A stretch of DNA of 64,000 nucleotides from Bimuria novae-zelandiae CBS 107.79 (GCA_010015655.1 ML976728.1:299627-363626), one strand, 5' to 3'. Positions 43,346-57,078 are shown, numbered from the stretch's first letter. Numbers and translations: made by a program. Notes: a model not told the origin generated them from the letters alone.

Positions 43346-46239
43346 CTTTAACTACCTAAAGGTTTAAAATAACAAAAATAGCTATAGTAGCTACTCTAGT
43401 AAGGATCCTAACAAGAAGCGCGGCTTCTAGACTTACTATAAATACTATAATAGTATTAGCTAATAAGGCTAATAAAATATAGTAGCTTAAAAAGTAGCTA
43501 GCTAAGCTAACAGCTTGTGTTCTAACTACTATAGGAAGGATATCCTTTAAGGTCCTTAAAATTTATAAAAGTAAAAGAGAAGGATTTAAGGCATTCCTTA
43601 TAAATATGGAACTATATTACTAATATAACAAGGATGTCTTAAGAACTAAGCAGGCTAAAATCCTAGTAATAGGCATATATATAAAGGGTAAGATAGCTAA
43701 ATAGTTATAACCCCTTACTAAGGATTATCCAGAAAACAAAGATAACATCTTAAAATATAGTAATAAAACTTAGAAGGTGTTTACGGACTAGGCATTTTTT
43801 AAAGAATAAATCTAAATTATATTTAAAAAGGTTTATGAGGAATAATAAGCCTAACGCAAAATATAAAGGTTTAAATAAATAAGATTAGCTAGTATATATA
43901 TAGCTAAGTCTAAGCTAAGATTAATTAAGATAACGTCCCACTTCAGGTAGCCTACTATAATAGACTAAAAGAAAGCGTTAAGGACGAGCTTACCTACTAT
44001 AACTAGGCAAATAATCTAGAAGAACTTATAAAACTAGCTATATAAATTAATAATAGACTACACGAATAATAATTAAAAAAGCAAGAGGCAATCGCATTTA
44101 ACTTAATACTAAAAAGAGTTAGAATCTATAAAGGGACCGCGATAGAGATATTATAATAGCTAATAAAACTGAAGAATAGAAACTAAAGAAGTGGCAAAAG
44201 AACTATAAAAATAAACTCTTTAACTAAGAATAAAAAAAAGGCTTCGAGGAAAAAGCATGCTTAAGATATAAAGAGTAAAGTAACTTTTAAAGGGATTATT
44301 TGAAGAATAATAGTTAATAAAGCAAGAAAGCATAAATTATTTTAGTAGCTATAGCTATACTATAGGCACTAACACCTAGGCTACTAAAAATAAATAAAGA
44401 TAACGTCTTTAATATAGAACTCGAAGTTTTAGAAATACTAGAAGAAATAGAATAAAGGATAGTATATAAGTATAAGGTCTTTCTCTAACTAGTAAATGGA
44501 AACTACTAGGTATATAATAGTTAAATGCATACACCTAAGGACTACACGCAAAAAATTAAGCCTAAAGGGCTAAAGGCTACTTTAACCTATAAAATTACTA
44601 CTATGTACTAAGTAAATACGCTAGTACTAAGATAGTAGATTAGAATTTAAGAATAATATAAGCAGGTAGCCTAGTTCCTTTTTCATAAAGAGGATTGCTG
44701 ACTACACGAGATAAAGAGGGTACTAGTAGTAATATTGCTAAATGACCTTAACAATAGGTTTCTTAATAATTATAAATTAATAATAACTTGCTATAAATAT
44801 TTCCTTAATAAATAGTTATAATACTATAAAAAATTAAGATAGTAGAAGTGCTTTAATAATAAATGCTAAATGCGCAAAGCACATAAAGAAGCTATAGGCT
44901 AGTACCCTAAAGGCATAAATGCGAGATTAGCGTTAACTATAAAAAATAATAGATAAAGGGCACGAGTCCCGAACACCTATAATAAATTAGATAGCTAGAC
45001 TATAATAAGGATTGCCTAGCATACCTATATTAAAAAGAATAAATAGTAGTACTAGAAATAATACTATTATATAGTGATCTAAAATCCTAGGAATGTCTAG
45101 TTACAGGATATAAAAGACACGGAGAACTCTAAAAGGAAGAAGAGGTCTAGCGAATTAAGGATACTAAGAATACCTATAAATTACTTTATTAAAAGTAATA
45201 GAAGAAAACTAAAACTAATCTAAAAAAAAAAAAAAGTTATATGAAATTAGGTTAAGAAGATAAAGGCTTCCTAGAACGCTACTAAGCAAGCTAATAATAA
45301 GTTAGAAAACTAGAGCACCACTAGATAAAAGACTTTACTAGTAAAGGCGTAACTATAAAGGTAAAAAGGGTAAAAATAGGCACAAGTAACCTATAACTAA
45401 CTAAAAAAGTTATTATTAGTAGTTACTAAGTAATAGCGCTAATAGACCCTAGAGCGACTAGATGTTTAATATCTCTAAAAATAGTAGAAAAATATAACCT
45501 GCTACACTAAAATAAAGAAACACTAGTATAGGTAAAAATAGCAAATAGGACAATATCCTAAGAATATAGTAAAGGCTAGTTACTCCTTAAAATAATACTA
45601 TTACTTATTAGCCCAGATAACTACTAAAGCTAATATAACTTTACGATAATAGATTTCGAAAGTATTAAAGTAATTATTAGCTATAATTAGCTTTTAAAGT
45701 ATAACCTTGTTATTAATTAGTAAAAGAAGATACTACTTAGCTAAGGACCTACGCTAAAGGTTACTAAAGTATATAAATTATAAAAAATATAACTATTAAC
45801 CTTAAATGCCCTAATAAGGCGAGTTAAAAGACATGCTAAACAATTTTTAGCTACTAAGATTATAAAAGTTATAGAAGAAAATCTAGGCTAAGTAAGGCTA
45901 ATTAAAGTATAATACTTAGGCCTAAGAGAAGAGACAAAAGCTGCTAAAATTTTACTAAAATATTAAAAATATACAGAACTCCTTAAAGTAATTAAAGAAG
46001 AAGAACTACAAAAATACTAAAAATAAAATTATAAGATAGTCCTAGTAGAGGGCACGAAACTACGCCTAGAATAACTATAACTAATATCTATAAACTAAGA
46101 AAAAGAAGTATAGGATTACTTAAAAAAGAATCTAACGAAATAGTATATCTAAGAAAGTTAAAGCCCGGCAACTTTTCCTATACTTTAAGTACCTAAGAAG
46201 AATGGCAAGCTGGAACTTTATATAAATTATAAATAGCTA

Positions 46240-48057
46240 ACGTGGTTCACCACCGAGCGGGCCAACCCCACCGAGCGGGCCAACTTTGCTAAATGCAGCC
46301 CACCTCTAGCTTATACCATAATGCCATCACAACATAACGCGCAATAACCTTATACTAAAAGCGCACTATAGCTTGCTATCTAACCTATAATTAAAGATCG
46401 CGATAAAAGCGAAAGACGCGTTATTATAGCCTTTAGCATGCCTTAAATAATAGTATAATAACAATGCTAAGAAGCCCTCTCTTAACGCGATCGCGAGCCC
46501 AACTTAAAGAAACTAACTAAGCTAGAGGAGGAGGCTCTAGTCCAACGTATACTTAAGCTTAACTAGCGAGGAATAGGTGCAACAAGGGATATAGTCTAAG
46601 ATATAGCTAATAATCTACTTACTGAGCGCGATAGATAGCCTATTAGCAAGCACTAGATAGACAGGCTTAAGACGCGTACGCCAGAAATTAAGCTTTAAAA
46701 AAGCTATCTATATAATTATTAGTAAGCCCTAAACGAAGATCTACGTATTATAACGCCCTAGTTTAAGCTAGTTACTAATACTAAGGCTAAGTACGGTATC
46801 GCTAATAACGACACGTACAACTTTAATAAGACAGGCTTTATAATAGGGGTAATACAGGGTTAGATGGTCTTTACAGGCTCTAAGAAGCGAAGCAACCTAA
46901 AGAAGATTTAACCTAGTAACTATAGGTAGGTTACTAATATTTAGGGTGTTAGCGCTAAAGGCTAGGCTCTACCACCCTTTCTTATCTTCCCTAGCAAGAT
47001 TCTAATCACGTCCTAGTTCTATAATCTACCCCAAGACTAAGTTATTAAAGTTAGTCCTAATAGCTAGACGTTAAAAAAGCTTAGCCTTGCCTAGCTAAAG
47101 AACTTTAATACCTATACTAAGGCGCGTAGTTTGGGTGCACACTGGCTACTAATTATAGATAGCCACGAGAGCCACTGCTTACACGAATTCCACAAATACT
47201 ATAAGGAACAGAAGATTATTATTCTTTATATGCCTCCACACTCATCAAACCTCTTGCAGCCACTTAATATAGGTTGTTTTTCGCCTTTAAAGCGGGCGTA
47301 CAGTAATAAGATTAGTAGCTTAGCACGGTACGGCACTAAGCAGATTAAGAAGGAAGCCTTTCTACTAGCCTTTAAAGTAGCTTTTAAGAAAATAATAATA
47401 AAGGCAAACATCTGCGCAGGCTTTAGAGGCAGTGTTATTAAAACTTAATATAGTTCTTTGTACGCTAACTCTACCTAACGTAGAGGACACCTTATAGGAA
47501 TTAAAAACACCAAGCAACCTCCGCGAGATAGAGGCTTAGTTAACGCTAGTTCGTGAGCGTGTATAAAAGTATAGAGATTCACTAGTTTCTCCGCTTCTTA
47601 AAGCTGTTAAGTAGCTTAACAAAGGTATTGCATTAATAGGGCACGAAATAGTGTTAATACGACAGGAAATAGCAGGGCTTTATAAGGTAATAGAGATAGT
47701 AATAAAGATAAAAAGTTAAAAGAGGAAGTATATTTAGGTAGCTAAAACACTTATAGTAGGAGAGGTAGTTAATTTAATGGCTAAAAAGGATAGTAGTGGG
47801 CAAAAGGAGGGTGAAGAATCTGCAAAGAGGGTGCGTGGGCAGAGGCGCTGCGGACGTTGCGGCGAAGCTGGCCACAACGCTCGCACCTGCGCAGTAGAAA
47901 TTATAGATACATCTAATAGCGATAAGTCTGAATAGTATTTCTATGTTCTGCGAATTATAGTAAATTATAGTGGTGTTGTAGGAGGCGCTTCGCAATAGAC
48001 TGACTTTTAAAAAATGGCCCGCTCGGTGGGGTTGGCCCGCTCGGTGGTGAACCACGT
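46240..48057 (+). mobile_element. Fot1/pogo-like transposon inside Gypsy A reverse transcriptase
   Basis: An 1818-bp element with 43-bp inverted ends, ACGTGGTTCACCACCGAGCG..., exact at both ends as far as I can read (46240-46282 and 48015-48057), and TA on each side (46238-46239 and 48058-48059). Excision leaves the Gypsy A reverse transcriptase continuous. The ends contain an internal direct repeat (CACCGAGCGGGCCAA twice). TIRs and the C-terminal coding end are GC-normal, the rest RIP-degraded. Confidence 0.94.
46321..47935 (+). pseudogene. Fot1/pogo-like transposase with C-terminal CCHC zinc knuckle, many stops
   Basis: It starts MPSQHNAQ at 46321 and with stops ignored gives a psq/CENP-B DNA-binding part, then the DDE core: NDTYNFNKTGFIIGV near 46805-46850 (first catalytic region), HWLLIIDSHESH near 47140-47180 (second), and MPPHSSNLLQPLNIGCFSPL near 47230-47290 (third). 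The open stretch 47131-47448 is the best preserved. The C-terminus reads RRCGRCGEAGHNARTCAVE (about 47843-47899), a perfect C-x2-C-x4-H-x4-C knuckle, before the TAG at 47933-47935. Zinc knuckles bind single-stranded nucleic acid or protein partners. Confidence 0.88.
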
Positions 48058-50203
48058 TAAATAAAGCTATAATTAAGAATTAGTACCCGCTATTCTTAAT
48101 TACGGAGCTAATAAATAGACTCCAGGAGCTAAATAGTTTACAAAATTTAATATATATAATAGATATTACTATATATAAATAGCTAAAGGACACGACTAGA
48201 AAACCGCGTTTAGGACCTAATATAGCCTATATAAGTACTAATTAATACCCTTTAGACTAATAAACGCGCCTGCGACATTTTAGACGCTAATTAATAAAGT
48301 ACTACACGAACACCTAAAAATATTCTATATAGCTTATCTTAACAACGAACTTATTTACTCTACTAGGACACTTAAGGAGCACATAGAACACGTCAAGAAA
48401 GTATTTCTAAAAATAAAAATGTATTAATTACTTCTTTATCTAGAAAAATGTAAATTCCACGTTATAAAAATAGAATACCTATGATTTATTATCTTACAGG
48501 AAGGTGTAGCTATAGACCTTAAAAAGATTACTATTATACAAGAATAGTTAGAACCTAAGTTAGTAAAAGATATTTAGTCCTTCTTAGGGTTTACTAACTT
48601 CTATTAGAAGTTTATTAAGAACTACTCTAAGACCACAGTACTAATAACAAAACTTATAAAGAAAATAAGTAAATATGTTTTACGAAAGAAGCTAGAGAAG
48701 CTTTTTTTATAAGCACTACTATTATAGATACACGATTTAAGAAGACCTATAAAAATAGAAATAGACGTATTAGATTACGTACTAAGATCGATACTCTTAT
48801 AATAGTGCGAAGATAAGAAACAGAGACTAGTATTCTTCTATTTAAGAAAGTTTTTAGGATTAGCACTTAACTATAATGTTTATAATAAAGAACTACTCGG
48901 GAGAGTAAACGCCTTTAAATAAGAAGAAGCTTAACTTACTAAAACACGCTTTAAAATAGAGATATAAATAGACTACTAAAACTTTACTAGCTTTATAATA
49001 ACTAAGAAGCTTAACTAAAGACAAGTATAATAGGCTAAATTCTTAGCAAACTTTAATTTTATAGTATATTATTAACTAGGAACGCTTAATAGCACAGTAG
49101 ACGACTTACGTAAAAGATTAGATCTTACTAAGAATAAACTAGAGCTATATAATATAGTATTACAGGCAAGAAATAATAGAAATATTAAATATAATTAATT
49201 AATAATTAAGGTCTGCGCTACTAATCTATATTATATAAGGCTAGAGGTGTACGACTTTTAGGACTATGGTTAACTTATAACAAAATAACGTAAAGAATAC
49301 GACTTGCTCTAGAACGGGATTAACAAAACACGACAAGATTACAGAAACAGACTTATCGTAAGACCAGGGTATAAAGAAACCCTAACCCAAAAGCTACACA
49401 AACTTAGAGAATAAGAATACCTAAATATTAAAAAAATAACGCGCTAAATTGCGAATAAATATACTATTCCTAAACTTAAGTAAATAGTAATTAAGTTTAT
49501 AAGTAACTATTTAGCATGCTATAAAAATAAGTTAAGGAAACATAAGCCTTATAGACTATTATAACTGCTATAAGTAGCTAAATAACTATAGTGAAATATA
49601 ATAATAGACTTTATAGTAAAGCTCCTAAGATCGCTATAGCCAGAAATAAAATCAATATACGACACTATTATAGTAATAGTAGACTACTTTACTAAAATAG
49701 CTAAGTGCAGACCTATAAAAGAATTTGTAACAGTAAAAGAACTAGCCTACGAAGTAGACAACGTAGTGTTTATAAAATATAAACTACTAAAAGAATTTAT
49801 TATAGATAGGGACAAGCTTTTTACGTTAAAATACTTGAATATATTTATAAGCAGCCCTAGGCGTTAATAAGAAGCTTTTAACAAGTTTTTATCTCTAGAC
49901 TAATAGATAAATAAAACGTACGAATTAGACCTTAGAATAGTACCCATAATTCTACGTTAATAAATAGTAAGATAATTAGGTAGAATTACTACTAATAGCC
50001 TAGCTAGCATATAATAGCATAAGGTTAAGAACAACGTGGTATTCCCTATACTACGCTAATTACGAATATAAGCTAGTTACTTATTAAGATCCGCGAGATA
50101 TGGAAAGTATTATTATAAAAGTCTAAAATAGGGCTTATAAGATAAAGGAACTTTATAAAGCCCTAAGAGAATAAATTACTTAAAAAGCTCTTATAGCATC
50201 TAG

Positions 50204-50649
50204 TATTATATGGTACTCTCGCTCGGCCCGATCCGGGTTAGGGCAGTAAGGTAATAAGGTACCTTACAGATTATTTAGTAGTATAGGTTAATGCGACACT
50301 TAGCGCGCGGCTTAATAATCTAATTTTATAGTAAATAAAATAACTATTAATCTGTATAGGAGAACGTACTCGCACAGAAGATATGTAAGTTAACTATAAA
50401 GAGCGTAGAAAGGAAACTCGTCCTGTATTTATATCCTCCTTGTCCTATAGAATCCCACGGTATCCCATATCTTAGTTTCATGGGATTTCATGGGATATCT
50501 TAGGACGTCACGTGACCGTGGTCATGTGGTCCCTTAATGTCCCATAGTCTTGGCGTCTGAGACAGCCTGAGATATTACGTAATCCCTAGGTGGGGCCCGA
50601 GTGTCGTCATAAGGCCCGTCGTCCCACCGTTGACTTCTGGACCGTAACA
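50204..50649 (+). mobile_element. Solo LTR inserted in Gypsy A pol
   Basis: 446 bp starting TATTATATGG (probably TGTTATATGG before RIP) and ending CCGTAACA, flanked by exact TCTAG on both sides (50199-50203 and 50650-50654). No internal retrotransposon sequence lies inside, so it is a solo LTR left by recombination. The distal part (50440-50649) is GC-normal and includes two close copies of the motif CATGGGAT. It is unrelated by eye to the Gypsy A, B or C LTRs. Confidence 0.85.
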
Positions 50650-51120
50650 TCTAGAAACGCAAAAAAAAAATAAAGGATTAAGGGAATAACCCTTAAAAGG
50701 GGGATAAAGTTTTCTTATTATAAAAAAATCTAAGAATAAAATAACTTAGTAGAAAACTAGATTACCTCTAAGTAGGCCCTTTTAAGATACAGGAAACTAA
50801 GGGGCTAGTTATAATAAATTACTTTTATTACTAGGCATAAAGATATATCCTATATTTTATAAATTACTTTTACAACTAGAACTACTAAATACTCTAGTTA
50901 AGACCTAGTTAAACTTAAAAGATAATAAGTATAAGGTTAAGAAAATTAGGAACTAAAAAGGATTTAAAATTAGCCTAAATATTTAGTAAAATAGAAAGGA
51001 TACCTAGAATAATATAATACTTAAAAACTAAAGGATAATCTTACAAACTATAAAAAATTAGTAATAAAGTACTACTAATAATATCCTTAGACAGGAAATT
51101 AGCGAGAAAGGAAAAGATAT

Positions 51121-51344
51121 TTAAAAATAAAAATAAAAATAAAAATAAAAATAAAAATAAAAATAAAAANNNNNNNNNNNNNNNNNNNNNNNNNNNNNNN
51201 NNNNNNNNNNNNNNNNNNNNNNNNNNNNNNNNNNNNNNNNNNNNAAAAATAAAAATAAAAATAAAAATAAAAATAAAAATAAAAATAAAAATAAAAATAA
51301 AAATAAAAATAAAAATAAAAATAAAAATAAAAATAAAAACAAAA
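51121..51344 (+). repeat. AAAAAT hexanucleotide microsatellite with a 75-base assembly gap
   Basis: Pure AAATAA-type hexamer repeats flank N bases at 51170-51244. The true length of the array is unknown, so distances across this point are unreliable. Confidence 0.97.
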
Positions 51345-51907
51345 TTAAAATTAAATATAAAAGAATTAGCTTATAACTAGCTTAATTTAGCTTTTAGTAG
51401 TGCGAGTTGCGATAGTTTGCAAGTATTAGTAGTAGCTATACCTTTTAGGTCCTCATTCTCTCTCTGCTTTTCCAGAAGCTCTATTGCATTAGCAACACGG
51501 AGGTTATTTTAAGCATAACTATGCTCTTTCTCTTTAACTTTAGTAAGTTTATAATAGAGACAAGTAATCGTAGATACTAAGTAAGTAAACTTCTTAGTAG
51601 TTAGTACTTAATACTCCTTAGCTATAAGTAACTTTAAATACTTATTACGCTTCTCTTTCTAAACACGCTCCTAATCTTTTTTAGGAACCTATAGACTACA
51701 CGGAGTATAAATAGAAATATAACTAGTATACTCCTTAGAAGTAGTATTTATAAAGTAATATAGCTTTATCTTCTAACAGCGCTTATAACTATACACTATT
51801 TTAAGGCCCTAAGATTCCACCTTATCCGCACGGGCGCGACAGGTGGCGATAGGTAAGTAAAGAGCTTTTAGTATAGTTAGTAAGGCGAGGGAAATCTAGA
51901 AGAGGCT
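51345..51907 (-). pseudogene. Possible antisense accessory ORF in Gypsy A, between pol and the 3' LTR
   Basis: On the minus strand a frame with rather few stops reads KFTYLVSTITCLYYKLTKV, KEKEHSYA-NNLRVANAIE, LLEKQRENEDLKG, then TCKLSQLALLKAKLS. It has a lysine/glutamate-rich, coiled-coil-like character, and its stops fall where CAA, CAG or TGG would fit. It lies between the chromodomain end of pol and the Gypsy B insertion. The plus strand of the same stretch has no comparable frame. A coding origin is inferred from the stop pattern; the function is unknown. Confidence 0.4.
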
Positions 51908-51912
51908 ATAAC

Positions 51913-52153
51913 TGTAAGGGACTTTTAGGCCCGGGGGACCTGAGATGCCAGAAGAATACAGATAAATTCGATAAGGAGTTTAAGTAGCTTCTCCCTACGC
52001 TATATATATAGCTTCTAAGTAGAGAGGACTAACTCTAGAGGGGCTAGGTCTATTTCCTAACATTCTAGAGGTATCCTAGTGGCTCTTAAAGTTGCTTAAG
52101 GCTTAGGTCACGAGGTTTCTTAGCTAAGTGCTTTAGAGACCTAGACTCTAATA
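51913..52153 (-). repeat. Gypsy B 3' LTR
   Basis: 241 bp, direct repeat of 59198-59438; plus-strand form TGTAAGGGAC...CTCTAATA, where the last CA has become TA. Confidence 0.94.
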
Positions 52154-55100
52154 TAGCTCCCTCCCCCTCTAATCGTGTAGCAAAAGAATAGAAAAATTTC
52201 CTAATCTAAATTTATTAAACTTATAAGGTTTGCTATATTCTAAATATTAGGCTAAAAATTACTATTTTATAAGGACTATTTCTTTTTACTATTTACCCTA
52301 GCGTAATAGTAACCGCGGTCCCTTAGGTAGTAAGTTATACCTACCCTTTTAGTTACGTGCCTATTTATGCTCCCTATTAGCGTAAATTTTATAATAAAAG
52401 CCTACTTATAGTGTTTTAAGTCCCTTATTTTATACTTTTACTCTTAAGCCTAGTCTTATAAGCGTCTTACCTAGCTTTTTAACATCTTTACTCTACGATT
52501 AATTATTATGCCTCACTTTAAAATCTTAACTACGCTATAAAAGTCCCGCCTTAATTTATAGTCTAGTAAACGTACTAGTAGCACTACTCTTAGTAGCTTA
52601 TCTTATAAAAAAAATAAAATTTTTCTTCTTTGCTAGCCTCGCGCGTGTCCTTAAAACATCCCTAAAGCTTTAGACTATAAATAGTTACTACTAGGTAAAT
52701 TTCTTAGTTTTATTTTTAAGTTTCTAGCTAATTTTCTTAGGCTATTAATAGTCTTAAGATCGATTCCTTACTAGAAAATAAAGCTTTTACTAAGAAGGTT
52801 ATTTACTACATGTAGCGATTAGCTTCTATATATATAGTTTACCTAAGTAAGGGAGTTAACTATATTTCTTTTAGTAGTAGGCGTGGTACCTTTTATATTA
52901 AATACGCAAAAAATAGTGCTTACTATACTAAACTTATAAGTTTTATTTTTTAAGCTATATATTCCGTACTTAACGCGTTAATAGGTCTAACGCTTTATAA
53001 TTAAGAAGGAGTTTTTTGCTTAAATTATCTTTACCTAGCTAAAGGACGAGAAGGGATAGCGAGCTAATAAGCTTAAAATAGATATTAACTAGTTTACTAA
53101 AAAGTAAGAAGTAATTTCTACTAAATTTAAGTATACTTTAGCTACGTCTACTAAGAATAATAAAGCCTTTAAACTTAATTTAAATACTAGCTACGCATTT
53201 ACTAGCACGGCGTAGGATCTATAGCCTTTTATTACTTAAGTAGGTAAGATCATAACTACTATAAAGTAAATTCTATAAGTTGCCTAGTTTAAGAAGGTAA
53301 ATCTTAATTTTATCTACCTAAATTTCTTACTAATATTTTTAAAATTCTCGTAAGAAGGCCTCTTATAACTAGCTTAACTTACTTTATTCTATAGCTAAAG
53401 TAATCCTTAAGTATAGCTTTAAACTAAATTTACTCTTTAATGTAATATATTTACCTAAGATAGCTAGTAGTAAATCCTGTCTATTTAGCTTACCCTCTAA
53501 ACCCTATATTAACCTATGCTCCTAGAAGAGCTCCTTAAGGGTAGTAACCTTAAGCCCTTAATTAAAAATACTTAAGTTTTAGTACTATTTAGCCTGCTTT
53601 TTATAGCTTATTTAAGATATATTTTACTAAATTATAATAGCCTATTAAATAGTATGCCTCTACTCTCTCTTATTTAAAGAATATAACTAATTACTCCCCT
53701 ATTCTTTACTTCCTTACACTATGTCTAAATATTATCCGAGATCCTTGCTTTATATAAGGATAAGCTCCGCCCTAGTTGTTCTAAGCTCCTGCCTTTCTAT
53801 TTCTAGCTTATAGCCTAGGGCTTCTTACACATATCTAATACGAGGCGTCTTTTAAATAAAATACTCTAATAGCCTACCTTATTTATCTTTATAAGGAGTA
53901 GTGTACTCCTCCTAGCAGTCTAAAACTTTATTATTTTAAAACCCTAAAGCTAGTTACTATATCTACTACTTATTATTTTACTATTTAATACAGTACTACG
54001 TAACTTTATTAGAGCGGGAGTGCTTTTCCTGTATAATATCTTTTACTCTATACTCCTCCTCCCTATTCTAGAAAATAGCCTTTAGCTAGGAATTATCTAC
54101 CTGTTGGCTAGGCAATAGATCCCTAGGATGTAGCCTTAGCCTGTCTACGTAAAATACTAAGTATATTCTTAAAGACACGTCTAGCTTTGCTATATAAGTT
54201 CTCATTACCCTTTTAACTATAAACTTTTTATTTTTCTAATCTAGTTTCTTACTTAGTTATATGTTAGATAGGTAGTCTTTATACTTTAACTATACTTTAC
54301 TTTTAACCCTTAGAATTAGGGCATTTTTATAGCTATAGTTTACTTAGACCTTTTATTTTTATCACGCATTAGCTAACTTTGCCTATATAAAGTTAAATAC
54401 TACACGGAATTTCTCTATTATATTTTAAGTAGTAGCTATTAGGTCTATTCTCCCCCTTTGCTCTAAGGCTACCTCTTTATTATAAAAAAGTCTTATAGGG
54501 TCCACGTCGTATCCGTACTAAAGGAAGAATAGGCTTACTCTTATAAATATTATTACGCGTCCTTTAATTGCGATTTATATAATTTAGAGCTATTAGGCCT
54601 AGTCTAATTAGTCTTACTTATAGTATACCCTTAAGATCTGCTCTAGCACTAAGTTTATACGTTTTATTTAAATATTAGTTTATAGGTATTTAGCTATAAA
54701 GAGTTTTTAATTTATACCTATTCTAAAGTATAGCTCTATTTAGAAGTTACTAATAAACTACGCTTCTTAATCTAAGATTATAAAGTTAAGAAGGAAATAT
54801 TATGCTATCTAAAACCTTTAAAAAAGCGTTAACTACTATTAGGACTAATAGATGTAATATAGTTACTATTAAAAGGTCTTTACTAAACTAGTCTACTACT
54901 ACTATAATATATTAGTAACCCTTGCTCTCTAAAAGGCTTATAAAAAAGTTTATAAAGAGGTCCTTCCATTCTCTTTTTAGTATAGGTAAAGATTTAAGTA
55001 GCCCCTACTTTAGCTCTTGCGAAGGCTTTATCCTATAGTAGACGTTATAATTCTAGATATACCTCTAGATGTAGTCTAACATCCTAGGGAAGAAGAAGTC

Positions 55101-57041
55101 TTAGGCGAGGATTTTATATATATTTTCCCTCCTAGAATAGCTTAAGGTTAGCAGGATATATACTATAGCTATTAAATAAGTGCGCAGCGGTTCTAAATTA
55201 GGTACCTAGTAGCGCCCTCTATAGTAAAGGAATCTAACGCTATCTATTTAGTACTCTAAAATTGCTACCTTAATCTTTAGTATTAATAGGAATTACCTTT
55301 ATTCTTTTTAGAATATAGTTTTTATAGCGCTAAATTCTTTATTAGAAGTATTAGCTTTTACTTTTACTTATAACATCTTTAATTAGCGGGTGCCCCTATC
55401 TAGCCTAGCTAGGGCTAGGCTACTAAGTTATTTAGTGTAAATACATTTATCTCCCTACTCTAAAATAAAGAGGGCTTTATCTAAGTTATTTAACCTAAAT
55501 AGTATCTCTAGTACCTTAGCTCTAGTTTATGCGTAGCGTTTTATAACTATAGTCCCTACGCGTATAGGTAAGTCTAAAAAAAGATTCTTAATAGGCTCTT
55601 AAAGTTAGAATGCCCTATAGTTATTATTAATTAAGATCTATACTAATAACTACACCTCTTAAAACTTTAGCCTTTTATTATTTACTTTTATTAAATAAAT
55701 TCTACGTCTTATGCGACAGCGCATCTCCTCTTAAATTTACTAATTTTAGGTAATAAATAAACGTTATATTTATATTACTTAGAATCTATAACTAGTAAAT
55801 ATACTACTCCTTAAGTTTTCTTTTTTCCGCGAAGTAGGTAAAGTTCTTATAGTCTATATATACTCTTAGGTGCTTTATAGTCCGACACATATAATCCTAC
55901 TCCTTTACACACTTTACTACTGCTAATATCTCCTTATTATAAATCGCCTAATTGCATTCCGCAGGGCTGTTTTTAGCAGAGAAATATACTATAGGCCTTA
56001 GTATACTCTCTTAATTATACTAAAAAAAGTAACTTTTTATAGACTATCCTAACGCATCCACTTCTAAGATAGAGTCCCTATTAGGGTTAAAGCAAGCTAG
56101 GACTAGCTCTATTATAAAGACTTTTTTTAAGAAGTTAAACGTACGCTACTACTTTTACCCCTACTAGAGCTTTACGCTCTTTTTAATAAGTTTAGTAAAG
56201 AGGCTCGTAATCTTAAAGAAATTTTTAATAAATTAGTAGTTAAAGTTTGCAAATCTAATAAAATTTTATATCTCTTTAACTAAGGTAGGCGCTACTTACT
56301 TTTAAATAGCTTTAACTTTTTAAGATCTATACTTACGACTCTGCCTATAATAATAATAAATTTTAAATATTTAGTCTTTTTAACGCAGAATTCTAACTTC
56401 TTAATATTAACCTCGAGTCTTATAGTTACTAGCTTCTAGATTATTATGCAGACCCTCTCTATATAATCTCTTCGTAACCCTAAGGAAAAGATTAGGACGT
56501 TATCTATATACATAAAGTAGAATTTGTCTAGGTGCTCCTTTAGTCCCTAGTTTATATATTACTAAAATATGCTAGGTGCGTTCGCTAACCTAAATAGGAC
56601 TACTAGCAATTTAAAAAATTAAATTAGATTTAAAAGGCAGTCTTTCACTCTTCCCCTTTTATAATATAGAGTTTATAGAATATCTAGATTACCTCTAGCT
56701 TAGAAAACTATTTTATCTTAATTAGCAACTAAAGTATCTTACTAATTATTAAGAATAAGTACTAGTTCTTTTTTAAAAGCGCGTTTAGTACTTAATAGTC
56801 CATATAGAAGCTTAGTCTACTACTAGGGTTTTTAGTAAATAACACTGGCGTAGCTACGCTAGATTTACCAACTTAAATAAAACTATAATTTAAATACTCT
56901 ATTACCACTTTCCTAAGCACTACGAGTTCCTCTCTTAACATATTATAAAGGGGGCTATAAAGAATATGCAAAGTAGTACTATCTTTCTTTATTAGTAGAA
57001 TAGAATACTTAATTCCTGTACCCTAATAAGGGGGTAAGTAG

Positions 57042-57078
<37 letters not shown>

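Larger units (their letters stand above)
43346..51120 (+). pseudogene. Gypsy A gag-pol, interrupted and full of stops
   Basis: Gag is recognisable near 43570-43840 (FKAFLINMELYY-YNKD, DYPENKDN). The aspartic protease lies near 45430-45480 (ALIDPRATRCLIS, where ALIDSGAT is expected). Reverse transcriptase begins near 46150, is broken at 46239 by the Fot1-like insertion, and resumes at 48060 (NAPATF-TLINKVLHEHL, AYLNNELIYS where YLDD is expected). RNase H is near 48740-48900 and integrase near 49580-49850 (SIYDTIIVIVDYFTKIAK, FIIDRDKLF). A second break at 50204-50654 is the solo LTR. The C-terminal region (KRGDKVFLL-KNLRIK, then SRKLDYL-VGPFKIQETKG) ends near 51120. Stops fit RIP. Confidence 0.85.

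Noticed and set aside
51121..51342. Long Phe/Tyr/Leu open frame on the minus strand
   Set aside because: It is a translation of the AAAAAT microsatellite and crosses the N gap; no coding value.
51121..51344. Regular short repeats resembling an array
   Set aside because: Plain hexanucleotide microsatellite with no spacers; not a CRISPR array, and none is expected in a fungal genome.
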